A DNA stretch of 64,000 nt from Bog-473 sp963828505. Its GTDB lineage: Bacteria; Actinomycetota; Acidimicrobiia; Acidimicrobiales; RAAP-2. The position numbers were made by a program, and so were the translations under genes. Positions 52,527 to 61,978 of the stretch are shown in pieces (the first letter of the stretch is position 1; each line of letters starts with the position of its first letter). The notes below the pieces were generated by a model, which saw only the letters and a program-made list of their open reading frames with translations, was not told the DNA's origin and searched no databases. The stretch covers positions 211,715 through 275,714 of the forward strand of contig CAWHFM010000021.1 of NCBI GenBank assembly GCA_963828505.1. Reading direction: 5' to 3'.

Positions 52527-55016
52527 CTAGGCGCGCACCGACGGAATCGCCGGTTTCCCGGCCGGCATCGTCTGCTCGCCCGGACCGTCGAGATCGAGAC
52601 GGGCGAGCTGGGTGCGGGAGCTGATATTAAGCTTCCTGAACACGTTGCGCAGGTGGAAGTCGATCGTGCGCGCGCTGAGGAACAACTGGGCTGCCACCTC
52701 TCGGTTGCTGAGGCCCTGTACCACGAGATGCACGATCTGGAGTTCTTGTGCGGTGAGCCCGTCCCTGGTGCTTGGGTCACGTCGCCGGGCCACCTGACCG
52801 CTCGCGCGGAGCTCGATCCGTGCGCGCTCCGCCCACAGCCTCGCTCCCAGTCCCTCGAAGCCGTCAAGAGCCGCGCGCAGATACTCACGCGCCTCAACTC
52901 GACGGCGGGCGCGCCGGAGCAGCTCACCGAGAGCGAGTTCAGTGCGGGAACGCTCGAACGGACGGGTGGCCTTGGTGTGCGCGTCAAGTGAGGCACGCAA
53001 GAGGCGTTCGCATTCGCGTCCGTCGTCGGAGAGCAGCCCTTTGCAGTGCAAGAGCACTGCGCGCGCCCAGGCAGCCCCGCCGTTTTCCGCCCATGGTTCA
53101 AAATAGGCAAGCCAGTCTCGGGCTGCCTCCCGCTCGCCGGCGTGGACTGCCGCTTCGATCCGATCGAGCATGGCCCACAACCTGACGCCGCTATTGGAGG
53201 CAGCTCGGGCGTGCCGGAGCGCGTCTTCGGGTCGGCCGAGTCCTAGCTCGAGTACCGTCAGCGCCCAGTGCGCTGACTCGGTGGCGAAGACGAAACGCCG
53301 CGCGGAGGAAAGCTCGAGACTCTCCCCCGCCAGGGACCGGCACGCGTCCTCGTCCCCGCGGTGGGCCGCAATCAGAGCGAGCAGGACGAGATGGTAAGCG
53401 ACGAGGTCGTGCTGGCCGATCTCTCGCGCGAGCCGGAGCCCTTCGCTCAGGTTCGCCGACGCCGAGGCCCAGCGGCCTTCCCACAGCTCGGCGATGCCCA
53501 CCTGGGGAAGGATCTGCGTCAGGATCACGAGCAGGCCGGCAGTACGCGCCCGACCCGCCGCCTCGTGGTGGATGCGGTAGACGTCCCGATCGTCGCCAAG
53601 GTAGAACGCGGCCCGCCCGGCGAACAGGAGCGCCACGGGCTCCTCGGTCGTGTAGTCGTCATCAAGTCGCTCCGCGGAGTTCACGGCCAGGCGCAGTGGC
53701 GGCGCGGCAGCGGCGAAGTCACCGTCGAAGTGGGCGCCGATCCCGGTCAGAAGGGCAACAAGCATGTGGTCGATCGGGGTATCCACGGCCAGGCCTTGAG
53801 CCAGCTGGGCGATCGCAACTGCCGCCTCACCGTCATCTGCCCAGGTCGCGGCGACGCTCGCAAGATTGAGCAGCTGCAGCGCACGCTGGCCATCCAGTAG
53901 CGCGATCGCAGACGCGGCACGAAGGAGAAGCTGACAGGCGTCGGCGGGGATGCCGTCCATCATCTCGATCAAACCGAGATAGCGGTCGATGTCGGCGCGT
54001 TGGATTGGCTCCGAAACGAGCTGCCGGGCTTGCGTGAGCAACATCGCCGCTCGTTCGACTCGGCCTCCTAACCACGCGTTCTCCGCCGCCGCGATCACTC
54101 GCTGCACCCGCTGGCTCTCGTTCGGCGTCAGCGCGGCAGCTCGCTCGAAGGCCAAGGAGGCGGCTGCGAAGCCACTCCGCTTCCGCGCCCGCTGTGCAGC
54201 CCGGTCAAGTTCCCTCGCGACGACGGCGTCGGGTCCGAAGGTTGCAGCGGCGTGGTGCCACGCCCGGCGATCGGCTTCCGACTCGCCGTTGAGCACGCTC
54301 GCCAGCGCCCGGTGGACAATGTGGCGCCGCGAGAGCGGAACGCTGTGGTAAATGGCTGAGCGCACCAGCGGGTGATGGAACTCGAGCTGGTCCCCCCGTA
54401 CCCGGACGAGTAGCTCCTGCTCGGCGGCATCGAGCGCTTCGGGGGCTACTCCCAGTTGCGCTGCCGCGCTGAGGACGGTAGCGACCTCGCCACTGTCTTC
54501 GGCAGCGGCAACAAGCAGCAGCGTCTGGGTGTCCTCGGGCAGCTGATGCACACGCGCCAAGAAGGCACGCTCGATGCGTTCGCCGACCGGTAGCGGCGCC
54601 GGCATCGGCTCGGCGCCTGCGAGTTCGGCTTCGCTCAACACCTCGGGGAGCTCGAGCAAGGCAAGGGCATTGCCGCCGGTTGCCGCGACGAGACGCTCAC
54701 GTGCCTCAGGCGACAATGCGACATTCGCCCGACGGCCGATCAGCGCCGCCGCCGCCTGCGGGTCGAGCCCGCCGAGCGCGAGTTCTGGCAACCCATGTGC
54801 CTCGAAGCCGTAGCCCTCGCGCTCACGGACGGCGAACAGCATGGCGATTCGCTCGGCCTCAAGCCGACGGCCGACGAACACGAGGGCGTCGGACGAAGCA
54901 GGGTCGAGCCAGTGGGCGTCATCGATGAGACAGAGAAGCGGCCGGTCCTCGGCCGCCTCGGCCAGCAGGCTCAACACGGCGAGCGAGATCAAGAAGCGGT
55001 CGTGGCCTTCTGGCAC
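52527..55016 (-). CDS. LAL-type LuxR regulator, main part (frameshifted from N-terminus)
   Basis: 829 residues. Walker B LLCLIDDAHWLD, sensor region, winged helix (FHHPLVRSAIYHSVPLSRR), a long TPR-like helical array, and a C-terminal LuxR HTH: GLTAQELQIVHLVVQGLSNR, EVAAQLFLSARTIDFHLRNV. The Walker A part is in another frame at 54989-55312; the shift lies near 55045 in a G-rich run, and the sequence is continuous in meaning across it (ALRGALGLGVPEGHDRF). The intact protein would be about 930 residues. A large ATP-dependent activator; targets unknown. Confidence 0.88.
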   Translation of the reverse strand: MPEGHDRFLISLAVLSLLAEAAEDRPLLCLIDDAHWLDPASSDALVFVGRRLEAERIAMLFAVREREGYGFEAHGLPELALGGLDPQAAAALIGRRANVALSPEARERLVAATGGNALALLELPEVLSEAELAGAEPMPAPLPVGERIERAFLARVHQLPEDTQTLLLVAAAEDSGEVATVLSAAAQLGVAPEALDAAEQELLVRVRGDQLEFHHPLVRSAIYHSVPLSRRHIVHRALASVLNGESEADRRAWHHAAATFGPDAVVARELDRAAQRARKRSGFAAASLAFERAAALTPNESQRVQRVIAAAENAWLGGRVERAAMLLTQARQLVSEPIQRADIDRYLGLIEMMDGIPADACQLLLRAASAIALLDGQRALQLLNLASVAATWADDGEAAVAIAQLAQGLAVDTPIDHMLVALLTGIGAHFDGDFAAAAPPLRLAVNSAERLDDDYTTEEPVALLFAGRAAFYLGDDRDVYRIHHEAAGRARTAGLLVILTQILPQVGIAELWEGRWASASANLSEGLRLAREIGQHDLVAYHLVLLALIAAHRGDEDACRSLAGESLELSSARRFVFATESAHWALTVLELGLGRPEDALRHARAASNSGVRLWAMLDRIEAAVHAGEREAARDWLAYFEPWAENGGAAWARAVLLHCKGLLSDDGRECERLLRASLDAHTKATRPFERSRTELALGELLRRARRRVEAREYLRAALDGFEGLGARLWAERARIELRASGQVARRRDPSTRDGLTAQELQIVHLVVQGLSNREVAAQLFLSARTIDFHLRNVFRKLNISSRTQLARLDLDGPGEQTMPAGKPAIPSVRA

Positions 55017-55312
55017 CCCGAGCCCGAGCGCTCCCCGCAGCGCGCCCCCTGGGGTTCGGGGAGGCCCTCCAGGTGCCCCAAGATAGGACGGACGATCTGG
55101 TGCAACGCGGCGAAGGGGACGTGCGCCTCCGATTCGATCCCCCTGCCGCTCAGGACCTGCATGTCAGGCGCTCGCTCTCGTGCATCCTCGAGGAGGGCGG
55201 ACTTGCCGATACCCGCCTCGCCGCGGATGACGAGCACCCCGCTGCGCGACTCGCGAGCGTCTCCGAGGAGCGCGCCGAGCCGAGCGCGCTCGGGGTCCCT
55301 GCCGTAGAGCAT
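54989..55312 (-). pseudogene. LAL-type LuxR regulator, N-terminal part with Walker A
   Basis: Starts MLYGRDPERARLGALLGDAR and holds Walker A IRGEAGIGKSALLEDARERA, then VPFAALHQIVRPILGHLEG. After PEPQGA the frame leaves the family (RCGERSGSGCQKATT). A one-base change near 55045 restores the reading frame into the main part. Genuine mutation or a sequencing indel. Confidence 0.85.
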
Positions 55313-55427
55313 CCCTTGCGAGGGTACCCGCCGTTGCCGGGAGCGAACCGGCGAAATCGCCGGTGCGAACGCTTAGGACGGGCGTCACCCTTGACAGTGA
55401 CCCCATACCCGACGAAAGGACACCGAG

Positions 55428-56171
55428 GTGACCACACCCGAGACCACCACTAACAGATCCCTACGCAGCCGTGAACGTGGCAACATCCCCCCTGGGCACG
55501 GCGATCATCGAGCAACCCCGGTGAGCACCACCGGATCTGGAGTCGATACCCACGAGATGGTTTTGATGCACCGCGTCCTCCGGCGCGAGGTCGGTCAGTT
55601 ATCTCGACTTTTCCGCTCCGCGGCCAATGACCCGGCGCGATCCAAGATCATCGGCGCCCACGCACGAGACATGTTGGACTTCCTGCACACGCACCACACC
55701 GGCGAGGACTTGCTGCTCTTTCCCCTGCTCCGCGAGCGACGTGCGCTCGACCCGGAGCTGATGGACCGAATGGATGCCCAACACGCTCAGGTTAACGACG
55801 CCGTCGTGGCCATCAACGCGGAGCTGCCGACGTGGACGACGAGCGCGGACGACGCCGCGGGCGAGCGGATGGCGGCCTGCATCGACACGATGATGCCGTC
55901 GCTGATCGGTCACTGCGATGAGGAGGAACAGAAACTGCTCCCGGTCGTCTCGGTCACACTCTCTCAGAGTGAATGGGACGCTCTCGGCAAGCATGGCATC
56001 AGCGCGATACCGGTCACGCGGCGCCTGGTCACCCTCGGATACATCACCGAGGAAACCGATGACGCGGAGCGGCAGAAGTTCATGCAGGTCCTGCCAGCCC
56101 CGGTTCGTCTGGCCTACAAGCTGATCGGCCACCGCCAGTTCACCCACGAGACCACCGCTATCCGCGGCTGA
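55428..56171 (+). CDS. Hemerythrin HHE domain protein
   Basis: 247 residues. Di-iron ligands are visible in MVLMHRVLRREV, FLHTHHTGEDLLLFPLL (HxxxE type), MDAQHAQVND and LIGHCDEEEQKLLP. The C-terminal part (PVTRRLVTLGYITEETDDAE) extends beyond the usual domain. GAAAGGACACC precedes the GTG. Likely binds O2, NO or iron, or protects against oxidative stress. Followed by a strong stem-loop. Confidence 0.88.
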   Translation: MTTPETTTNRSLRSRERGNIPPGHGDHRATPVSTTGSGVDTHEMVLMHRVLRREVGQLSRLFRSAANDPARSKIIGAHARDMLDFLHTHHTGEDLLLFPLLRERRALDPELMDRMDAQHAQVNDAVVAINAELPTWTTSADDAAGERMAACIDTMMPSLIGHCDEEEQKLLPVVSVTLSQSEWDALGKHGISAIPVTRRLVTLGYITEETDDAERQKFMQVLPAPVRLAYKLIGHRQFTHETTAIRG

Positions 56172-56185
56172 CCCAGCTCGGCGAC

Positions 56186-56227
56186 TCGACACCACAGCCC
56201 GAGCGTTCGCTCGGGCTGTGGTGTCGA
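56186..56227. terminator. Perfect 19-bp stem-loop after hemerythrin gene
   Basis: Left arm 56186-56204 (TCGACACCACAGCCCGAGC), loop GTTC, right arm 56209-56227. Extremely stable; no T run follows, which is common for actinobacterial terminators. It separates the hemerythrin and MFS genes. Confidence 0.75.
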
Positions 56228-56307
56228 TCACCTTCAACGCTGCCGGTGCATCAGGGCCCCGCAACCACCTACGCACCCTCAACGTGCCAACCGACAAGGA
56301 GATTCAG

Positions 56308-57876
56308 ATGACATTGTCGCATCCGGGCAGGACGTTCCCCAACCTCGCCGTCACCCCAATCGGCGGGGCCGCTCAGACGTCCCCCCTCTATACCCCCCGC
56401 GCGAAGAACCTCGCCCTGCTCCTGCTCGCGACGACACAGTTCGTGATCGTGATCGACGCCTCGATCGTGAACGTCGCGCTGCCGTCAATTGGACGAGCGC
56501 TGAACGTCTCGCGCACGGACCTCTCGTGGGTCGTGAACGCCTACGCTCTGACCTTCGGCGGCTTCCTACTTCTGGGCGGCCGGATGGCCGACCTGCTCGG
56601 GCGCCGGCGCATGTTCATGGTCGGCCTCGTGCTTTTCACGCTCGCCTCGCTGGCCGGCGGACTGGCGCAATCAGAGGCATGGCTCATCGCCGCCCGCGCC
56701 GCGGAGGGCCTCGGAGCCGCGATCGTCTCGCCCGCCGCGCTGTCGATCATCACGACCACTTTCTCCGAGGGTGCCGAGCGCAACCGCGCGCTCGGCATCT
56801 GGGGCGCCGTGGCCGGCGCTGGGGGCGCGGCCGGGGTGTTGCTCGGCGGCATCCTCACCAGTGGACTGAACTGGCGATGGGTCTTCTTCGTCAACGTCCC
56901 GATCGGCCTCGCGGCGGCAGCGCTAGCGCCGCGGACGCTGGTCGAGAGCCGCGCCGACGATGGCACCCGCTCGTTCGACGTGCCGGGTGCGGTCACCGTC
57001 ACCGCGGGCCTATCGCTCCTCGTCTACGCGATCGTCAACGCCGTTAACGTGGGGTGGAGATCGTCGGAGACGCTGCTGCTGATCGCCAGTGCGATCGTCC
57101 TGCTGATCGCCTTCCTGCTGATCGAGTCCCGCCAGCGCCAGCCGCTCATGCCGTTCTCGATCTTCCGCCTCCGGACCCTACGGGGCGCGGACATCGTCGG
57201 CCTGCTGCTCGGCATGTCGCTGTTCTCGATGTTCTTCTTCATCTCCCTGTACCTCCAGGAAGTCCTGCACTACTCGCCGATCAAAACAGGAATCGCGTAC
57301 CTGCCTCTTGCGGTCGGAATCATCATCTCGGCCGGGCTCGCGTCCCAGGTGATCACGCGGATCGGGTTCAGGCCGACGCTGATCGCCGGGCTGCTGCTCG
57401 TCGCCGGCGGCTTGGTCTGGTTCTCGCGAGTGCCCGCACCGGGAGGCTCATACGTCGCTGACGTCCTCGGCCCGTCGCTGCTGGCGGCCGCGGGGTTCGG
57501 GTTCGCCTTCGTTTCCGTGACGATCGCCGCGGTCACGGGGACCAGGCCGCATGAGGCGGGGCTGGCATCGGGTCTGATCAACACCGCGCAGCAAATCGGC
57601 GGCGCGCTCGGACTGGCGATCCTCGCGTCGATCGCCAACAGCCGCACCCAGAGCCTCTTCCACTCTGGAGTCCACAACGCCTCCGTTGCCCTGACCAAGG
57701 GGTTCGACCAGGCGTTCTTGGTGGGCGCCGGCTTCGCCGTCGCCGGTGCGATCCTGGCCTTCGTGCTGATCTCCTCACGGGACAGCCGCGGGCACTCGTT
57801 GGCCGCTCGCAGCGGCGACCTCACTCCTGCCGCTGCCGTCGGCGGCGACCTCACTCCTGCCGCTGCCGTTGGCTGA
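56308..57876 (+). CDS. MFS drug exporter, DHA2 (EmrB/QacA) family
   Basis: 522 residues with 14 predicted helices. Motif D1/A region: ATTQFVIVIDASIVNVALPS and GGRMADLLGRRRMFMVGLVL; motif C-like GAVAGAGGAAGVLLGGILTS. The ATG at 56308 has AAGGAG 8 bases upstream. The C-terminal tail ends in a 10-residue duplication (GDLTPAAAVG twice). Followed by an NmrA-like reductase, with which it may be co-regulated, and preceded by hemerythrin, as in stress-response loci. Confidence 0.92.
   Translation: MTLSHPGRTFPNLAVTPIGGAAQTSPLYTPRAKNLALLLLATTQFVIVIDASIVNVALPSIGRALNVSRTDLSWVVNAYALTFGGFLLLGGRMADLLGRRRMFMVGLVLFTLASLAGGLAQSEAWLIAARAAEGLGAAIVSPAALSIITTTFSEGAERNRALGIWGAVAGAGGAAGVLLGGILTSGLNWRWVFFVNVPIGLAAAALAPRTLVESRADDGTRSFDVPGAVTVTAGLSLLVYAIVNAVNVGWRSSETLLLIASAIVLLIAFLLIESRQRQPLMPFSIFRLRTLRGADIVGLLLGMSLFSMFFFISLYLQEVLHYSPIKTGIAYLPLAVGIIISAGLASQVITRIGFRPTLIAGLLLVAGGLVWFSRVPAPGGSYVADVLGPSLLAAAGFGFAFVSVTIAAVTGTRPHEAGLASGLINTAQQIGGALGLAILASIANSRTQSLFHSGVHNASVALTKGFDQAFLVGAGFAVAGAILAFVLISSRDSRGHSLAARSGDLTPAAAVGGDLTPAAAVG
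57814..57873 (+). repeat. Two tandem 30-bp copies at the MFS gene end
   Basis: GGCGACCTCACTCCTGCCGC and its continuation CTGCCGT-GGC occur twice in a row, encoding GDLTPAAAVG twice. Only one base differs, so the duplication is recent. Confidence 0.85.
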
Positions 57877-58027
57877 CTCACCGCGCCTCATCCTCCGAGC
57901 GGGGGCTACCAACGCCACAGCCACTCTCTCCGCGGCGGACCCGCACGCTGAGCGATCCCACGGCGTACCCGTCGCGGATCACCGACAACCTTCACTCACA
58001 CCGCATTGCCCTATCGAAGGAAACCCC

Positions 58028-58891
58028 ATGTCCACTGTCATCACCGGCGCTTCAGGTCACCTTGGCGGGCTCGTCGTCGACCAACTCCTCGCTAGCGGAA
58101 CGCCGGCGGCGCAGATCGTGGCCACCGGCCGAGACATTGACAAACTCACCGACCTCGCACAGGACGGGGTCACGGTGCGGCGCGCGGACTTCGCCGACCC
58201 GAGCACGCTCGAGGACGCCTTCGCGGGCGCCGACGTGATGCTGCTGGTCTCGACGACGACAGTCGGGGATCGATTCGACAACGCCCGCAAGGCCATCGAC
58301 GCGGCGGCCAGAGCGGGTGTGCCCCAGATCGTATACACCAGTATCGTCAACGCCTCGACCGCACAAATGACGCTCGCTCGCGAACATCGCCGCACCGAGA
58401 ACTACCTGCGTGACAGCGGATCGGCGTTCGTCATCCTGCGCAACGGATGGTACTTGGAAAACTACACCGACCAGCTCCCGATGATGACCCAATACCACGC
58501 ATTGTTGGGCAGCGCGCACGACGGTCTCGTCAGCGCGGCCAGCCGACGTGACTTTGCGGCCGCCGCCGCCGCGGTGCTGACGCACGACGGGCACCTCGGA
58601 GCGACCTACGAGCTCGGCGGAACGCCGTTCACCCTGACCGAACTCGCCGCCACGATCAGCGACGTCCTCGGCACCCACATCGCCTACCAGGACCTGTCGG
58701 TCGCTGATTACACCAGCGCCCTGACCGCTGCGGGGCTGCCGCCAGAGATGGCCGTCGCCGACGCCGATGCCGGCCTGGCTCGCGGAGAGTTGTTTACCGC
58801 AAGCGAGGACCTGGTGAAGCTCATCGGCCGGCCGGCAACCACAGCGCACGAAGCCGTCCAGAACGCCGCCGCCACCATCGGTAGTTCGTGA
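58028..58891 (+). CDS. NmrA-like NAD(P)-binding reductase (QOR2/YtfG type)
   Basis: 287 residues. Rossmann motif STVITGASGHLGGLVVDQLL, then VRRADFADPSTLEDAFAGAD, VMLLVSTTTVGDRF and RNGWYLENYTDQLPMM, typical of atypical SDRs of the quinone-reductase-2 type. The NmrA-like proteins lack the standard YxxxK in the usual place. AAGGAAA precedes the ATG at 58028; a longer frame from 57869 overlaps the MFS stop and lacks homology. Likely reduces quinones or acts as a redox sensor. Confidence 0.88.
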   Translation: MSTVITGASGHLGGLVVDQLLASGTPAAQIVATGRDIDKLTDLAQDGVTVRRADFADPSTLEDAFAGADVMLLVSTTTVGDRFDNARKAIDAAARAGVPQIVYTSIVNASTAQMTLAREHRRTENYLRDSGSAFVILRNGWYLENYTDQLPMMTQYHALLGSAHDGLVSAASRRDFAAAAAAVLTHDGHLGATYELGGTPFTLTELAATISDVLGTHIAYQDLSVADYTSALTAAGLPPEMAVADADAGLARGELFTASEDLVKLIGRPATTAHEAVQNAAATIGSS

Positions 58892-59260
58892 CACCGCCAC
58901 GCCACCGAGGCGCCACCACCGAGCCGACCAGCGTTCGAAGGTGAGGAGGCGCGGACGGTGTGACGTTCACTCGTTAACAGGTGACCAACGCGACAGGGTT
59001 CCCGTGCCTGTGCGCCGCCGATCGGGAACGCAATCCTCACCCGCACGGCCGTGCGTGGTCGGTCGGCGCCGTTCGAACCGTCGTCATGAATCCGAAGTAG
59101 AGGGGCGCACAGCACCTGAGGGCGCTACCGCAAGGTGGAACGCCCCTTCGTGTCAGTTTTTGAAATCAAGGCCTTGAAATCAAGGCCGCAGCCACGACCT
59201 TTACAAATCCATCGTAGCGCTCCTCGTTCGAAAACGACCCTGACCAGGGACTTCGGACCG
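58892..59260. other. Intergenic stretch without a visible gene
   Basis: No conserved ORF. Contains two adjacent 14-bp copies of TTGAAATCAAGGCC (about 59160-59188) just before repeat copy D. Confidence 0.35.
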
Positions 59261-59680
59261 GTGGAGGTGAAGGGACTCGAAACGGCGCCCTCTGCGTTGC
59301 GAATGTACGATTCTCGGTCTTTGACCAGGGCCTTTCCGAGGACTTTCCTGGTGGCGGCGTTTCGATCCCCTCAGGTTCCCTCACGATCCCTCGCCTTTCA
59401 TCTCGGTAAAGACACGTAAAGACACGCCCGAAGTCAGCCGAAGCTTGTCTACGGACCGGTGCTCATCTCCGATCGGCGGGTTCTCGCAACCCGAGGCCAA
59501 TGGCGCGGCGTCCTTTTTGGCGACGATCACGTTCCTCGGCCAGCCAGTCGACATTATCGGCCCTGAAGCGGCGATGCTGGCTGCCGGGCCAGACGACGGA
59601 ACGCCAACGTTTCAATCCGCCGGGGAGCTGGACCGCCTTGTAGCTCGCAACTGTGCCTGCCGGGGAACGACCCGATTGGG
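59261..59680 (+). repeat. Dispersed repeat copy D, with altered tRNA-like end
   Basis: Starts GTGGAGGTGAAGGGACTCGA, but the T-arm is changed (AAACGGCGCCCTCTG instead of ACCCTCGGCCTCTA). It continues TTTCCGAGGACTTTCCTGGT, TAAAGACACGTAAAGACACG, GGCGACGATCACGTTCCTCG, GCCAGACGACGGAACGCCAA in step with copy C. Confidence 0.75.
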
Positions 59681-59759
59681 CAGGGGCGCGGTACAGCGAG
59701 CCTGCCACGTACCGGCACCATGAGGGCAGGGGCTCGACCTAGATGATGTACTAGCGAAG

Positions 59760-60413
59760 ATGATCGTGAAAGGGCCAGGCGAACCGGGGATCAGGCCCCG
59801 TGGCCGTCCTCGGTCGTTGACGACAGAGCAGATCGTCGAGGCCGCGCTGAAGCTGACTGACGAATCGAGTCTCGATGATGTCTCCATGCGGTCGCTGGCG
59901 AACGAACTGGGCGTTCCGGTGATGACGATCTACAACTACGTCGCCAGCAAGGAGGCCCTCAACGAGTTGGTGGTCGACCATGCGCTGCGTCCGGTGGAGG
60001 TACCTCCCCCAGAGGCGGGATCATGGGAGGAGCGGATGCGCCAGCTTCAACGCGGCGCCCGCAGAGCGATGCATCAACACCCGGGACTCTCGTTCAGCCG
60101 TCATGGCAGCAGCAGTCGAGAGGCCAAGCGGCTGGCCGAAGGAGCGATGTCAATCCTTCATGCTGGGGGATTCGCGCCCGGCGAGGCGTCGACGGCCTTC
60201 GCCACACTGTTCACGTTCATGCTGGGACAGATCGAGCTTGATGTTCTGTCCGATTCGATGGGTGGTGAAGCGACCTTTGAGGGTGTGACGTCTGCCGCAG
60301 TTCGGTCCCGAGACGAGCTCTTCGAGATCGGACTGGACACCGTAATCGCCGGTATCAACCTGAACGTGGGCGGGCGGAGTATTCAGGGGCGACGTGGCAC
60401 GAGGGGCAAGTAG
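59760..60413 (+). CDS. TetR-family transcriptional regulator (TetR_C type)
   Basis: 217 residues. HTH: GRPRSLTTEQIVEAALKLTD, VSMRSLANELGVPVMTIYNY, ASKEALNELVVDHAL. The C-terminal domain has TAFATLFTFMLGQIELD, a TetR_C_1-like pattern. The ATG at 59760 follows AGCGAAG. It faces the P450 gene end-to-end; the target is unknown. Confidence 0.9.
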   Translation: MIVKGPGEPGIRPRGRPRSLTTEQIVEAALKLTDESSLDDVSMRSLANELGVPVMTIYNYVASKEALNELVVDHALRPVEVPPPEAGSWEERMRQLQRGARRAMHQHPGLSFSRHGSSSREAKRLAEGAMSILHAGGFAPGEASTAFATLFTFMLGQIELDVLSDSMGGEATFEGVTSAAVRSRDELFEIGLDTVIAGINLNVGGRSIQGRRGTRGK

Positions 60414-60461
60414 GTCAAAAGATCATCTTGCCCACGAATGTCAGCACCTGACGCTTCGGCC

Positions 60462-61790
60462 TCACAGCGTGAGGTGTAGTGGCAGCTCTACCAAGCGGCG
60501 AACCAAGAGGCTCTTGTGGTGGTGCAGGTTCTTCGCCGGCATGTCGAGCTCAAAGTGAGAGGTCCGAGCGAGGAGCTGCTCGAAGGCCACTCTCGCTTCG
60601 AGGCGCGCGAGTGGCGCTCCGAGGCAGAGGTGAATGCCCCACCCGAAGCCGAGATGGCGGCGGGGGGCGTCGCGTTCTAGGTCGACCACATCGGCGGTCT
60701 CGAAGGCGGACGCATCGTGGTTCGCCGCGGGCCAGAGCAGCACCAGCCGAGCCTCGGCGGGAAGCCCGACGCCGGCGAGTTGCGTGTCCCGGGTCACCCG
60801 GCGGTAGTGGCCCCGAAAGGGAGGGTCGATCCGACAAGCCTCCTCAACCAACGTCTCCACCAGTGCAGGATCCGCTCTGAGCCGCTCCTGAAGGGCCGGG
60901 TCTCTGGCCAGGATGGAGACGCCGGTCCCAATGAGGCTGGTCGTGGATTCGCTTCCCGCTGACACCAAGAGCAAGAGGATGACGAAGGCCTCCAGGTCGT
61001 TCAATTCACCCGAGGTCACCGCGTCCGCGCACACTCCGATCACGGTGTTCTGATCGGGATGTGCTGCGGCACGTGCTTGTCCGTAGGCATCTGCGACCGG
61101 GCCCAGATCGCTGATGATCTCTTGGATCTCACGGCATCGCTCCTCGGACGCGAACCCACTGATCTGCTCGCCCGACGCATAACCGAAGTCCCGGACGAAC
61201 TCTGCCGCCTCGTCGGGCAGGCCGAGCAGGCGCGACAGCACCACGGCGGGCAGAGGGATCGCGGCCTGGCTCATCCACTCCATCGCACCGGTCCTCAGGT
61301 GGGGATCGAGGAGTTCGTCCACGAGCGCCCGGACCTCGGCCTCTCTCTGCTCGATGGAGCTTCGGGTGAACAGCCGGCTCAGCACCTTGCGTTGGCGGCC
61401 GTGATCCGGCGGGTCGGCGGTGGCAAGCACCATCGGAACATCGAGGTCCTGCACCATCTCGCTACTGGCCGACCAGAGCTCAGCACTGCCGTTACGACCG
61501 ACGTGAAGAAACTTGATGGTGTCGCTCGAGTAGGTCACCGGATCGGCGATCACTTCTTGAATGAGACTCATGTGCGTCACGAGGTACGTGCCGGTCCCCT
61601 CGACCTCGTGCACGGGATCAAGCTCTCGGAGCTTTGCGTAGTACTCGTAGGGCTCCTCGATCACCGCAGGATCGAACAGCGGATCGACGATTGTCACAGT
61701 GCCTGAAGTGGCTGACTCATTTCCGTACAGCTTATTGAAATGTGCGGGAGCACCGCAAGACCCGTCCAGCAGGCATTGCCCGGCCGTCAC
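60462..61790 (-). CDS. Cytochrome P450 (second, soluble)
   Basis: Up to 442 residues. The I-helix is LLLLVSAGSESTTSLIGTG, ExxR lies in VEEACRIDPPF (EACR), and the haem loop is LGFGWGIHLCLGAPLARLEA. VPMVLATADPPDHGRQRKVL is the C-helix region that binds haem propionate. The start is uncertain: GTG 61790 adds about 31 residues unlike the family, and GTG 61697 (VTIVDPLFDPAVIEEPYEYY) gives a standard start. Redox partners are not nearby. It shares only general family features with the P450 at 43395. Confidence 0.92.
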   Translation of the reverse strand: MTAGQCLLDGSCGAPAHFNKLYGNESATSGTVTIVDPLFDPAVIEEPYEYYAKLRELDPVHEVEGTGTYLVTHMSLIQEVIADPVTYSSDTIKFLHVGRNGSAELWSASSEMVQDLDVPMVLATADPPDHGRQRKVLSRLFTRSSIEQREAEVRALVDELLDPHLRTGAMEWMSQAAIPLPAVVLSRLLGLPDEAAEFVRDFGYASGEQISGFASEERCREIQEIISDLGPVADAYGQARAAAHPDQNTVIGVCADAVTSGELNDLEAFVILLLLVSAGSESTTSLIGTGVSILARDPALQERLRADPALVETLVEEACRIDPPFRGHYRRVTRDTQLAGVGLPAEARLVLLWPAANHDASAFETADVVDLERDAPRRHLGFGWGIHLCLGAPLARLEARVAFEQLLARTSHFELDMPAKNLHHHKSLLVRRLVELPLHLTL

Positions 61791-61946
61791 GGGGGGCTGA
61801 CAGACCTTCCCCCGCTGGGTATCTCAGATCGCCTTGGGTCGACTTCAGAGCCTCAGCTGGGCTTTTTGGCCTAGCCCACCAGCTGGCAAGTCGACCGAAC
61901 GACCTCCACCACGGGTCGGATCGATACGTCAACTTCGCGTAGCGTC

Positions 61947-61978
61947 TTACCGACATTACCGGTACTATGGTGACCATG
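61947..61978 (+). promoter_or_regulatory. Promoter/operator region of the AbiE-type pair
   Basis: Two direct TTACCG hexamers (61947-61952 and 61956-61961) precede a -10-like TACTAT (61963-61968), and an ATG at 61976 falls where transcription should start, so a leaderless mRNA is likely. Direct repeats are plausible antitoxin binding sites in an autoregulated operon. No good -35 box was seen. Confidence 0.45.
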
